Source: Patagioenas fasciata (lineage: Eukaryota; Chordata; Aves; Columbiformes; Columbidae). Taken from it: DNA of 64,000 nucleotides. Below, one piece after another: positions 14,401 to 25,203 of the stretch. How positions within the stretch are numbered: position 1 is the first letter of the stretch; each line of letters opens with the position of its first letter. The position numbers and the translations under genes are program-made. Where the stretch lies: the NCBI RefSeq assembly GCF_037038585.1, contig NC_092526.1:35973501-36037500 (forward strand), given 5' to 3'. The notes under the pieces were generated by a model, which had not been told where the DNA came from, did no database searches, and saw only the letters and a list, made by a program, of their open reading frames with translations.

Positions 14401-14697
14401 CTCTATGGCAGGGAATCCGCTGGATACATCACAGTTTCCAGAGACCCATAAAACATAGCTCATCACTGCAAAGTTATTGTCAGCCTGCTACTGGGAAGTC
14501 TGCTTTTCCATTGCAGATGCTCTGTGGAGTTCAAATTCTGTTGTAAGGATTCAATGGGGAGAGAGGCTCTGACAGTCTCTATTCTTCCCATTCATCAGCT
14601 CAGAAATGTGACCTCTTAAAGAAAAACTTGAAAATGTAATTGTTTCTAAAGGAAAAAAAGAAAAAATAAAGGGGGGGTGGATGCAGGGGGTAACCAC
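8401..14697. other. Non-coding stretch, nothing recognised
   Basis: No recognisable exon, RNA gene or interspersed repeat. There is a 10-A run at 9617-9626 and an AT-rich segment around 10310-10480. The longest frame (142 codons, minus, 11689-12117) overlaps a plus-strand frame (11382-11741) and shows no known domain. Good matches to splice sites occur (for example CAG/GTAAGC near 12120) but cannot be assigned to a gene. Confidence 0.55.
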
Positions 14698-14724
14698 CCA
14701 CAAACAAAAAACAAACAAAAAAAT
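14698..14724. repeat. A/C-rich simple array
   Basis: Short AAAC-type array (ACAAACAAAAAACAAACAAA). It is one of a family of similar arrays in the window, most of which are A/C-rich on the plus strand. Confidence 0.75.
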
Positions 14725-15574
14725 CCTAGATACATTTCTTACCATGAGCCATCATTTCAAAATGTGGGTGTTCAGCACCTGGCAGCATGTTTTCTAAGGA
14801 TATACAGCAGCACAAGGCAGTATTGGCTCCACAGCCACTTGAAGAGAAGTGTTAGGACCAGGCTGCTTTGAAAAAGGGATAAGAGAAAGGAGAAAATGAC
14901 GAGGAAGAATGGCAGGGCGTCTAACACTTTGCATCTAATGCCTCCACATGGCTGCAAGTGCCGTGGCAATTTGGCCCTGATAACACGGATGAAGGGATGT
15001 TGCTAACATATTGCTTCCTTGTCAAATGTCTCACTGGTTTTGCAGCCAAGTCTCCTGCCAGGGAGGCCGCAGCAGTGCCTCTCCATTACTTTCATATGCA
15101 AAGAGGTTGTTAACTCAATTGCCAATAAAATTCTAGTGGGTGGAGAGGAGGACATCTGCCTGTCTAGTCCTGTGCTTGCCAACATGGTTCTTTTATTCCT
15201 CCAGAAGCCATGAGCTCCTACTCGAGCTGCTATTTTGACAAGCATTTCTGTTTTCTTGACACAATGGGCAAAGTGGGCACAGATCTTGCATGCCACTCTT
15301 AATATGTTTTCTGTGCCGTGATTTGCATCCTTTCTGGAGGACGCCTGGCACAGCGCTGCACAAAGCAGAATGAGCAGCTTGGACAGTGGGTTTAGTCTGA
15401 CATGTAAATGTACCGCTTAATTATGTGCAATTGTGTTAGGAGAATGTGAAGAGGATGTTTTGCAGGCTGTGATGGCTACGAGGCTCTGACAAATTTGGGT
15501 TGGGGGTGTGAGGGGGGTTGTGATGGAGGAAGGAGAGAAAAAGGATGGGGATAATATTGAAGCAAATGAGTTGT
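14725..15574. other. Non-coding stretch, nothing recognised
   Basis: Unremarkable sequence; a G-rich segment lies near 15498-15522 (three G runs, not enough for a standard four-run quadruplex). No gene or repeat could be supported. Confidence 0.5.
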
Positions 15575-15790
15575 TGTCACGAACCGCACGAAATGCCGAC
15601 GACCGTTTGTGTTAATTACACAACTTTACTCTTGGCTGCTGCAGCCCCGAGGGTCTCAACTAACTGAAGCTGCAGCCCCTTAAGGATGCTTTCCCAGAGT
15701 GAAGGAGACTTACAGGGCATCTATACAGTACAGTTGCAAAGCTGCCCTCAAGTCCCATCGGTAAAATCGCAATCGAAAAAGAAAGCTACC
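15575..15790 (-). mobile_element. Possible degraded ERV LTR (terminal part)
   Basis: Six CpGs fall within 15580-15605 and more follow at 15759-15775, in a window where CpG is scarce. Read on the minus strand, the segment has an AGTAAAG poly-A-like signal, then a CpG-rich stretch ending GGTTCGTGACA, which resembles the R/U5 end of a retroviral LTR finishing in CA at 15575. I could not find the other LTR end, a matching target duplication, a primer-binding site or any viral gene. The orientation and the LTR assignment are inferences; a CpG-rich regulatory patch is the main alternative. Confidence 0.3.
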
Positions 15791-16499
15791 AAATTATTAG
15801 AGGTGGCAGCCTGGTTACCAGGAGTAGGCAGGTGGATTTGATCTCCTGGGGCTTGTGACCAGACAACGTGATCTCTTCCAGCCCTTTCCAGATCTATATT
15901 TTGGGTAGTCTCTGCTTTCACAGCTGAGGATGAGCCACCACCTTTGCAACCACGTGATGTGGCGATATCTCCACGAGGAGGCCAAGCAGCCAGAGGAATT
16001 ACTGCAGGAAAGGTTTAGGCACATCAGACTGCACAGATGGTCAGAGCCAGAACCGCTTGGGTTTCACACAGGGCACAATCAGCTCTCCTCCATCCTCATC
16101 TTCCCTGGGCACTCCCTGCGTGCCAGCCCTGCTGCCAAGCCTCATAAATATCCCTCTCTGAGCACAGCTCAATGGAGGGGAGTTGGAAGACGGTCCAACT
16201 GCACGCTCCTACGGCTGCCCAAGGGCACAGCAGCCACCGCTGCTGCTCCGCCTTCACCCCAAAAACAAACCCTCCTCCTCTTCTCAGGGTAACCACAGAG
16301 CTAAACGATAGCTAATTTCATGCCTTATAAACCAGATTCACTTTAGCACCAAAAAAAAAGCCAAAAAAAAAGACCACTACAGAGAACTTCTTACCTCTCT
16401 GGGGAATGTCTTGAGACTCAAGCTGTTTTATTATCTGGGTTAGTTTGACATCCGAGAGGAGAAGATTGCAATCTGAAATCTGGAATGGAGAGGGGGTTA
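15791..16499. other. Non-coding stretch with a weak CR1-like segment
   Basis: The 15830-15900 segment loosely resembles a CR1 3' UTR but is too diverged to call. The remainder includes two A9 runs at 16350-16372 separated by GCC. An open 120-codon frame at 15930-16292 shows no known domain. Confidence 0.45.
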
Positions 16500-16760
16500 G
16501 TCAATGTCATTTCCTATGTTCATAAATAAATGACCAAGAAGAGATACATGTCACTCTGTTTTCAATTATTGGGCTGAAGGTTCATCTTTAGAATGAAAGA
16601 TCAGGAATTTATTGTCTTATTAAATATCTGGAGGCTTTTAATAAGGTGCTGTGTTACTTTGGCCATCTTTCTTACCATTCTGTAATTTGATTATCCAGTC
16701 TTTCCAGCTCTTAATTGATAATTAATTTGAATAACATGCAAAGAATTGAATGATGGAAGA
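16500..16760. promoter_or_regulatory. AT-rich candidate conserved element with TAAT motifs
   Basis: AT-rich segment with several ATTA/TAAT cores, including TTAATTGATAATTAATT at 16710-16727, which contains two inverted TAAT cores in an arrangement like paired-class homeodomain dimer sites. It lacks simple-repeat structure and long frames. The regulatory reading is inference from motif content only; conservation cannot be judged here. Confidence 0.2.
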
Positions 16761-19192
16761 GAGAAAGAGAAACAGATGGTTGGTCTATGCAGTCAGAAAA
16801 CATTCAACAGGGGAAAAAAACGTACTACATTTGGAGCATAACAATGTACTTTGTTCATCTCTAGGAAGGGACAATGGCATATGTTGTGGCTCATGTCTTC
16901 AAACTTCTGTGCTGGTAGAAGAAAGGAAGGAAAATATATTGAGAGTGCAGCATAAAAAGGTGGATGGGAAAACATGCAAGGACTAGAGAGTTAGCAGGCA
17001 TGAAGTCTGGTATAGCCTTCAGTGGAAAAGAGGGATCCAGGACCCATCATTTGTTGGAGGTCATATTAGTGTGGACAATCTTAAATTCAAGTTCTCCTTT
17101 AACATGCAAAACACTTGAAGATGGAGACATGTAAAAATGCAACATAAGGGGACTCTGATTTCATTTAAAATGTGGTTGTTTGGAAGGGATTTGCATACTT
17201 TATGTTCTGAGATGAATTCCTTGCCTGCAAGTACATTACAGAAAAGATCCAACTTCAGGAAAATGAGAACAGGGAAAACAGCACCAAAATGCCATAGCTT
17301 TTCTTACCAACTTTAAGCATCACTCCCTAAAGTCTTACTGGCCCTCCCAGCCTCTTATTACTGTCTTCAAAACTTCCACCAGCCAACAGACCTTTGGGTA
17401 GAAAGTGGGTACCCGAGTTTCTGTGAGAGACATGAGCGCCTGCCAAGGCAGGTGCTCAGGAGCTGATCTCCGCTGTTCCCCGCCAGCATCCCGCTGGTTT
17501 TCTTCCTTCCACAGGGTAATGTTTCAGGCTTGCAATCAATCATGTGTTTTTCAAGCCATGGCCTCTGGCTACAGCTCTCTTCCGTATGGTGTTTCTGGCC
17601 AACACATGGCTAAGCCTCCTACAACCATGAGTTTTGTGAAAGCATCTTTTCCTGGAATCTACACCCACATTTTTCAGAAGGGATGTTACTTAAATGCATT
17701 TGTTTCTCTTTCAAGGACAGTCTACACTTACAGAGACAGGAGAGAGTAATGACTGAAGGTAGTTCTGGCACTGAGTCCACGAGGGTAAGAGGAACAAATA
17801 AGCAATGTATTTGCACCCATACACCCACAGATGTCAAAGTAGAGCAGCCCAAAGCACTTACATCACTTGAGAGATGAATCAGTAGCCTACAAACACATTC
17901 GTTTTGCTCCTTGGATGGTGACACGCTGTTGCCAGATCTGAAAGATATCTCTCTAGTGCAAAAGAGTGTGCAATGAAGGGCTCTGCAGTGGTGCACACCA
18001 AACCTGACCCAGGATGAGGTGACCTCCACCACTCCCTCCCTGAAGAGGCCTGAGGGACTCAGTCCAGCATCAATGAAAGTGTCTCTGTATCTACAGCAAA
18101 GCCCCTTCAGTAAGACAGGATCTGTCTTCTCCACTTTCTCCTTTCTCTAAATCATGACCAACTGACCTGTTCTCCACCACCCCCAGTGCCTTGGTAAGCA
18201 TCCATCATCATTTTTGCATACACATCTCAGAGGCTTAAAAAACAGCCTTCAAGATGTTCAATGTAACTCCGTGCAACCACTAGGACATTTTCAAGGACAC
18301 CGACACTTCCCAGATGATCAAAGATTGATGGGTTTGTACACAAGGACCAGTGCTGAAATGAACACAACACATATCACTCCTGACTTTGAGATGCTGTTTG
18401 CTGTTTCTCACCTGACAAACCGCTTCACTTTTGCCAAGACACTTATAAAGCCCTGGATATCCATAATAACGGGGGTCACAGCTCTCTCTCCGCTCACCAC
18501 GCTCCTCAGTGCTGTATCTGGTAAGATGATGAATAGAAATAACCACAACAGCAACTGTGACTTGACTACTCCTTACACAGCCTTCTTCCAGTGTTCCTAA
18601 GGAGACACAGTGCCCAAGGTCAAAGAACAAACACAATGTGTTTTGGTAGGGCCTACAAAAATAATTCTTTCCATTTCCTCCAGTCTCTCAACCCCTCCAA
18701 TGGAGTAAGGAGCCAAAAAATGTGATTAAAGAGTCCTAGAATCCATCAGATGCAAATGGATTGCAACAGTTTTTAAATGGGTTAAATTTGCAGCCTGAAC
18801 TACTTGGCAGAATCTCTGAAATCATTATTCTTTTATTCATAGCTGTAATAAATAATAATAAACCTAAACATCCCAATGGTCCCCACACCTCCTGCATCTC
18901 CCTAGCTGCAGATCTCAAATATGAATAATAATTACAGCTTATCAAATCAGCCCATGATTAGAGACAACAGAAAGACATTTCATATTGTTAACTTCCTTGC
19001 ACAAGAGGAAAAAAAAAAAATCAGGTCATAGGGGTATTAAAAATTTATATCATAGCATTTGACTTGACTCATCTCTTAAAAAGAAAAAAAACCCAACATG
19101 TATTATGTATTTAGGCAATTCCTTTTAAACTCTTTCTCAAATGAGCACAAGATAGGCCAATAGCTTGATGGATGGCTCTATCAAGCTAGTGT
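16761..19192. other. Non-coding stretch, nothing recognised
   Basis: The longest frame is 171 codons (minus, 17619-18134), overlapped by a plus-strand frame and lacking known domains. A 12-A run lies at 19009-19020. A 9-bp perfect inverted repeat with a 10-nt loop lies at 19161-19188 (TAGCTTGAT and ATCAAGCTA); on its own it is too short to be called an RNA gene. Confidence 0.5.
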
Positions 19193-19336
19193 GCATATTT
19201 TATATACACAGACACGTGCATACACTTAATGCACACTCACACCTATATATAAAACCGTATACATAGAGAGAAAGGTATAAATCTATTTATATCTCTTAGC
19301 TGGAGACAGATGCAGAGCTAACATAAAAAAAAAAAA
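19193..19336. repeat. Degenerate CA/TA-rich tract
   Basis: An imperfect alternation of ACAC, ATAT and ATGC dinucleotide blocks, probably a decayed (CA)n/(TA)n microsatellite, ending in a 12-A run at 19325-19336. Confidence 0.55.
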
Positions 19337-19477
19337 TCTCTACACAGATAGCATCTTATTTAAACCTGGCAGCTTTAGTAGAGCAACTTTTTTGCCAATT
19401 TTTTGTAGAGTCGCAGCAACCTCAGCAAAGCTTGGTTCATTATCTGCCTTGTTCCTGTTTACTTTTGATGGCTGTGG

Positions 19478-19600
19478 TGGGTTTTTTTGGTTGGTTGTTG
19501 TTTTTTTTGTTTGGTTGGTTGGTTGTTTTTTTGTTTTCTTGGTTAGTTGTTTTTTTGTTTGGGTTTGTTTGTTTGTTTGTTCATTTTTTCCCCCTTTGGT
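19478..19600. repeat. G/T-rich simple array (GTTT/GGTT type)
   Basis: About 120 bp of nearly pure T and G made of GTTT and GGTT units. It is one of only two such arrays with G/T on the plus strand; the others are A/C-rich on this strand. It creates a spurious hydrophobic open frame on the plus strand (19392-19688), which is not a gene. Confidence 0.9.
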
Positions 19601-20267
19601 CATTTTTCTGACTTCCCTGGTCAAAAAATACCTTGACAGGGGAGAAAGAAAGTCCTTGATTCCCTCACAGTGGTTGAAGCCCAGGTGACAAATAAATCAA
19701 GTCAAACAAGAGGCTAAATTTTCAACTCATCACGCAGGAGATCAGGAGGGGTTCACTGGTCCACTAGTGCCCAAGGCTGCCTTGGTCATGGTGCCTGTTG
19801 CTGTCAATTGAAGAAGATGCCTCCAAAACTCTCTGGATGCCTCCTGGTTGTTTAGAGCCTTGCGTAGAATTTTCTTCAGCCTGTTATAGCCACTATAAAA
19901 GACAACCAGCATCCTCACAGTACTCAGAAAAATCCTTCCATGTGTTTCCATGTGAAAATCCATTTTTACAAGAGGCACAGTTCTGCGTCCAAGGGTGTCA
20001 GCACCACATCTTTCCAAAATGATGCTGGAAATCTCAGCAAAGCAAAGACCGCAGAGTGCTGCAGCGAACATCTCTGCGTAAATGCCCTGGTGTCAGCCTG
20101 CTGTTTTCAGAAGAGGTCAGCATATTTACATAGATGCATTAATAGGGCAGCCGCCAAAAATCTTCTCTAAGCTGTTTTGAAAGCTTAGAAAATAAAAAAC
20201 CAAACCAAAAAACAACCAACCCTTCAAATATACTTTTTTTCAACATCTGCAGTCAATGAAAGGAGAG
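19601..20267. other. Non-coding stretch with small A/C array
   Basis: Contains a short AACC/AAAC array at 20188-20221. A 109-codon minus-strand frame at 19742-20071 has no recognisable domain. Nothing else could be supported. Confidence 0.5.
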
Positions 20268-20297
20268 ATGCAAATCTGCTGTCATTTGCATGCAAAT
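20268..20297. promoter_or_regulatory. Octamer (POU) motif cluster with perfect palindrome
   Basis: Three exact octamer motifs lie in 30 bp: ATGCAAAT at 20268-20275, ATTTGCAT at 20284-20291 and ATGCAAAT at 20290-20297. The last two overlap to make the 14-bp palindrome ATTTGCATGCAAAT. POU-family (Oct) factors bind ATGCAAAT, and inverted octamers can support dimer binding. No promoter or gene is visible beside it, so if functional it would be a distal element. Chance occurrence in AT-rich DNA is possible. Confidence 0.35.
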
Positions 20298-21404
20298 TTT
20301 TTTACATCAAATCAGTGACAGAATGCACAATAAACACACTTTAAATTGAAATATTCCATGTTCACTTCCTCCTAGCCTTGCCTGCAGCTGGGATCCAATA
20401 TTCATGCACAGCTCCGCACAGGTGACCATCCTCCAGCGGCTCTGAAGCCAGGAAGAGTGTGAGGAAGATGGAATTACAGAGGCAAAGTAATTGCAACCAG
20501 CTCATGAGTCAAAAAAACAGCTGTCATGAGAGAGTAAAGATGAAGGTTCTTCAGAAATAAATGGTGTTAAAAGAGTCTGTATCTGTCTTAAACCCTAAAG
20601 CATCTTTTATGATAACCGCCAACGTTTTGATCACAGAGAAATATGATAATCGGTCGCCCTGGAGTCCACACCATCAGGAATAATAATACCAAATATCTCT
20701 GTAAGGTTTGTTTGCTACAGGCTTTGAACAGCTCATTTGATGTACAATGACAGTGCAAGGCAGGGCAGCACTCAGAACGCCAGTGCAGAGATGGGCAAAG
20801 GATGCGCAGCGATGCCAAGGGGTTTGCTTGGCTCACGTGGGAAGAGCAGCAAAGCTGGGAACTGAACTGTGCTCCCCCAGGCCTTACAGTCGCACTTTTG
20901 TGTCCCATTGCCATCCCACTTCCCAGTCCCATCCAAACCTATCTCCATCCCCAACCCCATCCCCCTCCAGGGAACTTTCTTATTTTCTGTAGGAGACACA
21001 GCAGCCCATCCAGGCTCTTCATGCCAAGTAACATTGGTTTCAGGATACACACAGAAATACTTTAGAGCTCATTGGCAGGGTTGAGCTCAGGCACAGCTGC
21101 ACACCAGTCTCTTCATGCCATGACTAACCTCACCACCGCATCAGGCACATCCCTTTCAGAGCTATTCCCTGTAGCTGGCACTTCACTTATCCTACTGGTA
21201 GAAAGTGTTTCCTGATGCCTGACTAAAATCCTTTCTGCTGTAATTCAAACTTGCTCATTCTTATTGTAGTTGGTCAGCTGAATATTTTTGCTGCTGATTG
21301 CAGCAGGTCCCAGCGAACCCCACGCTCCCCCATCCCCACAGGTTTGCACCTCCATTGAGTTCAGCCTCTGGCGTTCCCACATTCGCTAGGAGGGCAAACT
21401 ATAG
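20298..21404. other. Non-coding stretch, nothing recognised
   Basis: AT-rich at first (to about 20420), then C-rich between 20870 and 20990 with repeated CCCATCC-like words. No gene is recognised. Confidence 0.5.
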
Positions 21405-21434
21405 GTATATATACGTATATATATATACATATAT
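21405..21434. repeat. Imperfect (TA)n tract
   Basis: Alternating TA with C and G interruptions followed by eight T. Short microsatellite-like tract. Confidence 0.75.
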
Positions 21435-23759
21435 TTTTTTTAATAGCCTGAGGCCAGTCTGCTAGCCTTTGGATTGTGGGATGCTCCTGTGCATCACTCC
21501 CCGATGCCGTGGGAGCAGGGTAGGTTCACCTGGGCTGGTACTGGCCAGATGGCTGGTGGTGTGGGAGCATTTAAAAGTTGCCTGGGTCTGTCTCTGCCAT
21601 TGCCTGCAGCACAGGCATGCCTCGCCATGACTCACAAGCTATTAAAAGCCACATTTCTTCCCCCCACTCCCCGTATTGCTCTACCTACAGGTATAGATAA
21701 GCGCCCAGTGAGAACTGTAAAGGCACTTGGGCTGGTTAGTTAGAGCTCACTGGAAGTTAAGCATCAAGTTCACCTGCCTGTTAGAAATTAAATGGCTTTT
21801 GAAATCGAGCCTCAGGCACTTCTGAACTCCTTAAGCAAGCTGGAAACCCCAGATCACCCAATACAGAGGTCAGCAAAACAGAACTGCATGCACCTTCCCA
21901 TCATCATTTCTGCATGTTGCAAAGCCTACAAGCCTGGGGAAGTAAGGAGGGCACACACAGGAGAAATCCTAGTGAAATTCTGCACAAGAAGCCAATGCTA
22001 TTGCCCACTTGTTGCACCACTGCACACATATTTTGAGGGGAACTTCTCCAGACTGTCAGAAGCACTGCAGGGAAAAACAAACCAAACAAACAAAAAACCA
22101 AACCCGAGCCACCATACAAAAAAGCACCACACCACAGCCCTGAAAGGGTCCCACATCTGCAAAACTTGCTGCAGAGCCCAAGAAGAAATGTCAAAGGTAG
22201 GGCAGGAAGGTGTGATGGAGTGTTGACTGCCCAGGGTGGTGTTGGCATGCACACGCACGTGTATGCGCTCTCCTTTGGCTTCCAGAGTTTGCATTTGCTA
22301 TTCAAAGCCCATTTAAAATACAAGATTGCTGAGCTGCCTCTCCCCTCCACCCCCCCTCCTCCCGAAAGAAATTTAAAACCCTATTTGAAACTGCCTTATC
22401 TGGTAGGTGACGGGATAATTGGAAATGCCTTGGTATAGCTGACACGTCCAAAGATGCACAGAGAAGCAGCAAGAACATCTCAGAAACACACACAAACTTA
22501 ATAAATGTTAGGGACAAATCTAATAACCGCTTTGCCATCTCAACAGCTCTTTAGCTGATATAAGTGACACTAACATTTTCCCAGTGTTTTTTAGCTGTTG
22601 CTTAACCCTGTGATAGCTCAGGCTCTGCAACTCCCCATAAAACACTTCCTGAAGCAGCAGAACATCCGCCCAAGGTCTCCTTGGCAAACCTTGTCAGCTG
22701 CCTCTGGAAAAGCCCAGATGTTGCTGGCTGCGGGTCAGCCAGCAAATATTTCCTCCCTGGCTTATATGCCCACGGGCAGGAAGAATGCTATTTGTGGCAA
22801 TCTCTCACCTTTTCTGTTAAAAATAAAGTTTGAAAGCAGTTCAGGACTTCCTGGCAAGTGATGGGAGGAGTGATGACACCAAGTATTTACAGAGAAGCAG
22901 GCAATGTAATTCTGGTGCTTCACTCTTTTTTTCCGTTTCCTCTCACATTTGATGGTGTAGAGAGCCTTCAAGGTTCATATCCAGCATCGGGGTTTAGTGA
23001 CCCCAGAGTAGAGGACCCCTGGCTTCAACCGTGGAGCACCAGGAGAGGTGCACTTATCAAAAAAACCCAGCAGAAAAATGCATAACTCAAAGCAGAACTG
23101 ATGGTAGCAGCTAGTGGGAAGCTGGAGAGATATGGCCGCCATCTGCCAGATGCAGATGTCCAGCAAACTTGCACCTGTGAACTTAGAGCAACGTCCAAAC
23201 CTGCTCCATTCTGCAGGAAAGCTGCGTGGTTTCCAAGGTGGTCTGAGGTGACAGCAGAGACCAAAGGGCAAAACCTTCTCGTGTGCATGTGCAGCTGCAC
23301 GGGGAGACCTTCTCCCACCCCAGAAGGGCTGCAGCCCTGCGCTCAGACACATCCCACACCTCTGCTCGACACCTCCCCGTCAGAGAGATCACATCAGGTG
23401 TATCAGATTAAACCCTTGCTCTAAAAAAAGCATGCCTGCACGGGCAGTTATTCTGGACTAGGCATAATCAAAGCAATGCCAGTTAATTTTCCTCATGCAC
23501 GAGCAGGTTTGCCTGCCCTTTGGCCTCCCATATACCTTGCATTTTACAGTAAAGCTTTTAAAAACCAGTTGCATAACCTTATGCACAGACCATCGGCTTG
23601 CTTGGGGATGGCGTGACTGATTACCTGTACAAAGGCCGTGGAAAATTCCTGATATGGCTGTGCAGCAAAGGTGTCTGGTCAAAAAGTGGAGCAGCCTTTC
23701 CCACCGCTGATGTCCCAGGCACCCTCCGCAATAGATTTGTTGTCACCAGCAGTGATATT
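21435..23759. other. Non-coding stretch, nothing recognised
   Basis: Includes a short A/C-rich array at 22072-22104 (AAACC and AAAC units). The 144-148-codon frames on both strands around 21792-22350 are generated partly by that array. No coding evidence is seen. Confidence 0.5.
22072..22104. repeat. A/C-rich simple array
   Basis: AAACC/AAAC-type array of about 33 bp, A/C-rich on the plus strand like most of its relatives in the window. Confidence 0.75.
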
Positions 23760-23860
23760 TTGGCCAGAAGAGACCTCTGGAGATCCCTCGTCCAACCTAT
23801 GCTCAAGGCAGGCAGCATGATGCTGAGCCGAGATCATTGCAGGTGTGGTTTGACCAAGGT
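23760..23860 (-). mobile_element. CR1 LINE fragment, antisense (diverged)
   Basis: The core at 23766-23815 reads GAGACCTCTGGAGATC, then CGTCCAACC, then GCTCAAGGCAGG. This order is characteristic of antisense CR1 3' regions in birds (GGAGATCATCTAGTCCAACC...TGCTCAAGGCAGG). It is short and diverged, with no reverse-transcriptase frame attached. The boundaries are approximate. Confidence 0.6.
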
Positions 23861-24455
23861 GAGCATCATGCAAGAGGTGATGTGAGCAGCACGTCCAGAG
23901 ACAAAGTTGGAAATCATTCATTCTCCTAAAAAATGGGTTTGTGGAGGCCATCAGCTACAGCACAAAGGACAAAGCAGCTGGCAGCGAGGTCGGCCCGAGC
24001 AAAGAGGAGCTGTCTCGGCAGGAAAGCACAACCGCTGTTCTGCATTGGGAGTGAGTGAAAAGGAGTTTAAGACGTGAAGACAGGCAGCCTCCCTTCCCCC
24101 CACTGCTTCAGCAGAGAAAAAAATTAATCTGCCCTTTTCCAGGAAAGTGCTTTGCAACCTGTTTGCTCTCGTATCTGTTGATTAAACAAAGGTTTTGAGA
24201 GGAAATTCCTTGCTGCGGTGACAGACTGCGTTTCCAGGGTTATCCCAGAGCACAAAGCAAGATGACAGTCATTTTTCATCCCCGTAATTAGAGAAAGCGT
24301 GTTAGCAGATTAACGTTAAGCGAGATTTACATACCATAATATGGTTAGAGGATGGTGCTCCTAACCAAATTAAAGACTGCCTCGCTCACCAGCTTGCAGC
24401 AGGCGGGACTGTGTTCACAGCACCGTTCCCAGGGGATTTAAATACCCCATCCAAG
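23861..24455. other. Non-coding stretch, nothing recognised
   Basis: The 24270-24350 segment is AT-rich and holds an AACGTT word and several TTA-containing motifs; it could be conserved non-coding DNA, but the sequence alone does not show this. Confidence 0.45.
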
Positions 24456-24671
24456 ATGGCCACAAGGTGCCCACTGACTACAACGAGCCTTCTGCCACTG
24501 GGTTTCTGGAGTTTGCTTTCCCTGTTGCTCATTGCATCTCAGGGCCTCTTCCCAGGGATAGTTTTAAGAACAGTATCCCTCCACTGTTCAGGTTTCCTCA
24601 CCATGGAAAGCAGCGTGGTGCAAATCTCAGACTGGGACACCTGGCAGCATTTGGGCATGGAGCAAACGTAG
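24456..24671 (+). CDS. Weak candidate: 71-codon frame with signal-peptide-like start
   Basis: An ATG at 24456 in a good Kozak context (AAGATGG, inside a YY1-like CAAGATGG word) opens a 71-residue frame. It begins with MATR, then a hydrophobic run (LLPLGFWSLLSLLLIA) at residues 12-27 and a small-residue SQG that could be a cleavage site. The remaining 40 residues have two Trp and a single Cys and match no family I know. A longer frame starts upstream at 24411. Frames of this size occur by chance throughout the window, so this is only a candidate. Confidence 0.12.
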   Translation: MATRCPLTTTSLLPLGFWSLLSLLLIASQGLFPGIVLRTVSLHCSGFLTMESSVVQISDWDTWQHLGMEQT

Positions 24672-25203
24672 AGCATTTCCAGGTTCCCCCAACCACCTGT
24701 GATGACATGTTCCATCTTCAACACTCCCCAAAAAACCCCTGAGCTCAGCTGCTCCCAGCTCCTCTGTAGCCATTTTTAAGGTTCCCAGACTTAACTGTCG
24801 AAGGCTGCAGACACATTTATTATCTTTTTGCAGTGCCATCTGGCATTTGTGTATCAGAAGAAGACTACATATATGTCAAGCAGGGGGAAAAATATCTTTT
24901 CCTGTAACAGTTGTAGAAGCAAAGGGGGGGGATATAAAAAAATTAAATCCTGTGGACCATATGGAAGGCTTTTTCTTAAGCGATCCATCTTGAGCAATTA
25001 GGAAGTGTCACAGCCAATATGCAGATCCTGGGCTCACTGTGAGTGCTGGGACAGGAGTGGGGTGTCAGGGTCAGGCTACCTGAGACACTAACACTGCGAC
25101 TGCCTGAAATAGCCTGGGAACATGAAATGCCCCCCTCTCCTCTCCCTAAACAGAGGAAGAAAGAAAAATAGAAGAAAGGGAACCAAACAAGACAGCTTGC
25201 AGC
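24672..25203. other. Non-coding stretch, nothing recognised
   Basis: Contains an 8-G run near 24925. No gene or repeat supported. Confidence 0.45.

Noticed and set aside
14551-14745. Signal-peptide-like minus-strand frame
   Set aside because: The hydrophobic part arises from an A-rich and A/C-rich tract read on the opposite strand.
15498-15522. G-quadruplex
   Set aside because: Only three separated G runs of three or more are present, so a standard four-run motif is not met.
15830-15900. CR1-like 3' end (TTTGATCTCCTGGGG and GATCTCTTCCAGCCC words)
   Set aside because: Too few conserved words match in order and the terminal 8-bp repeat is absent, so it could be chance or a very old copy.
19161-19188. 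Hairpin RNA (microRNA-like)
   Set aside because: The stem is only 9 bp, far shorter than a microRNA precursor stem.
19392-19688. Hydrophobic 98-codon frame that looks like a membrane protein
   Set aside because: It is a translation of the G/T-rich simple array; Phe, Val, Leu and Trp come from TTT, GTT, TTG and TGG units.
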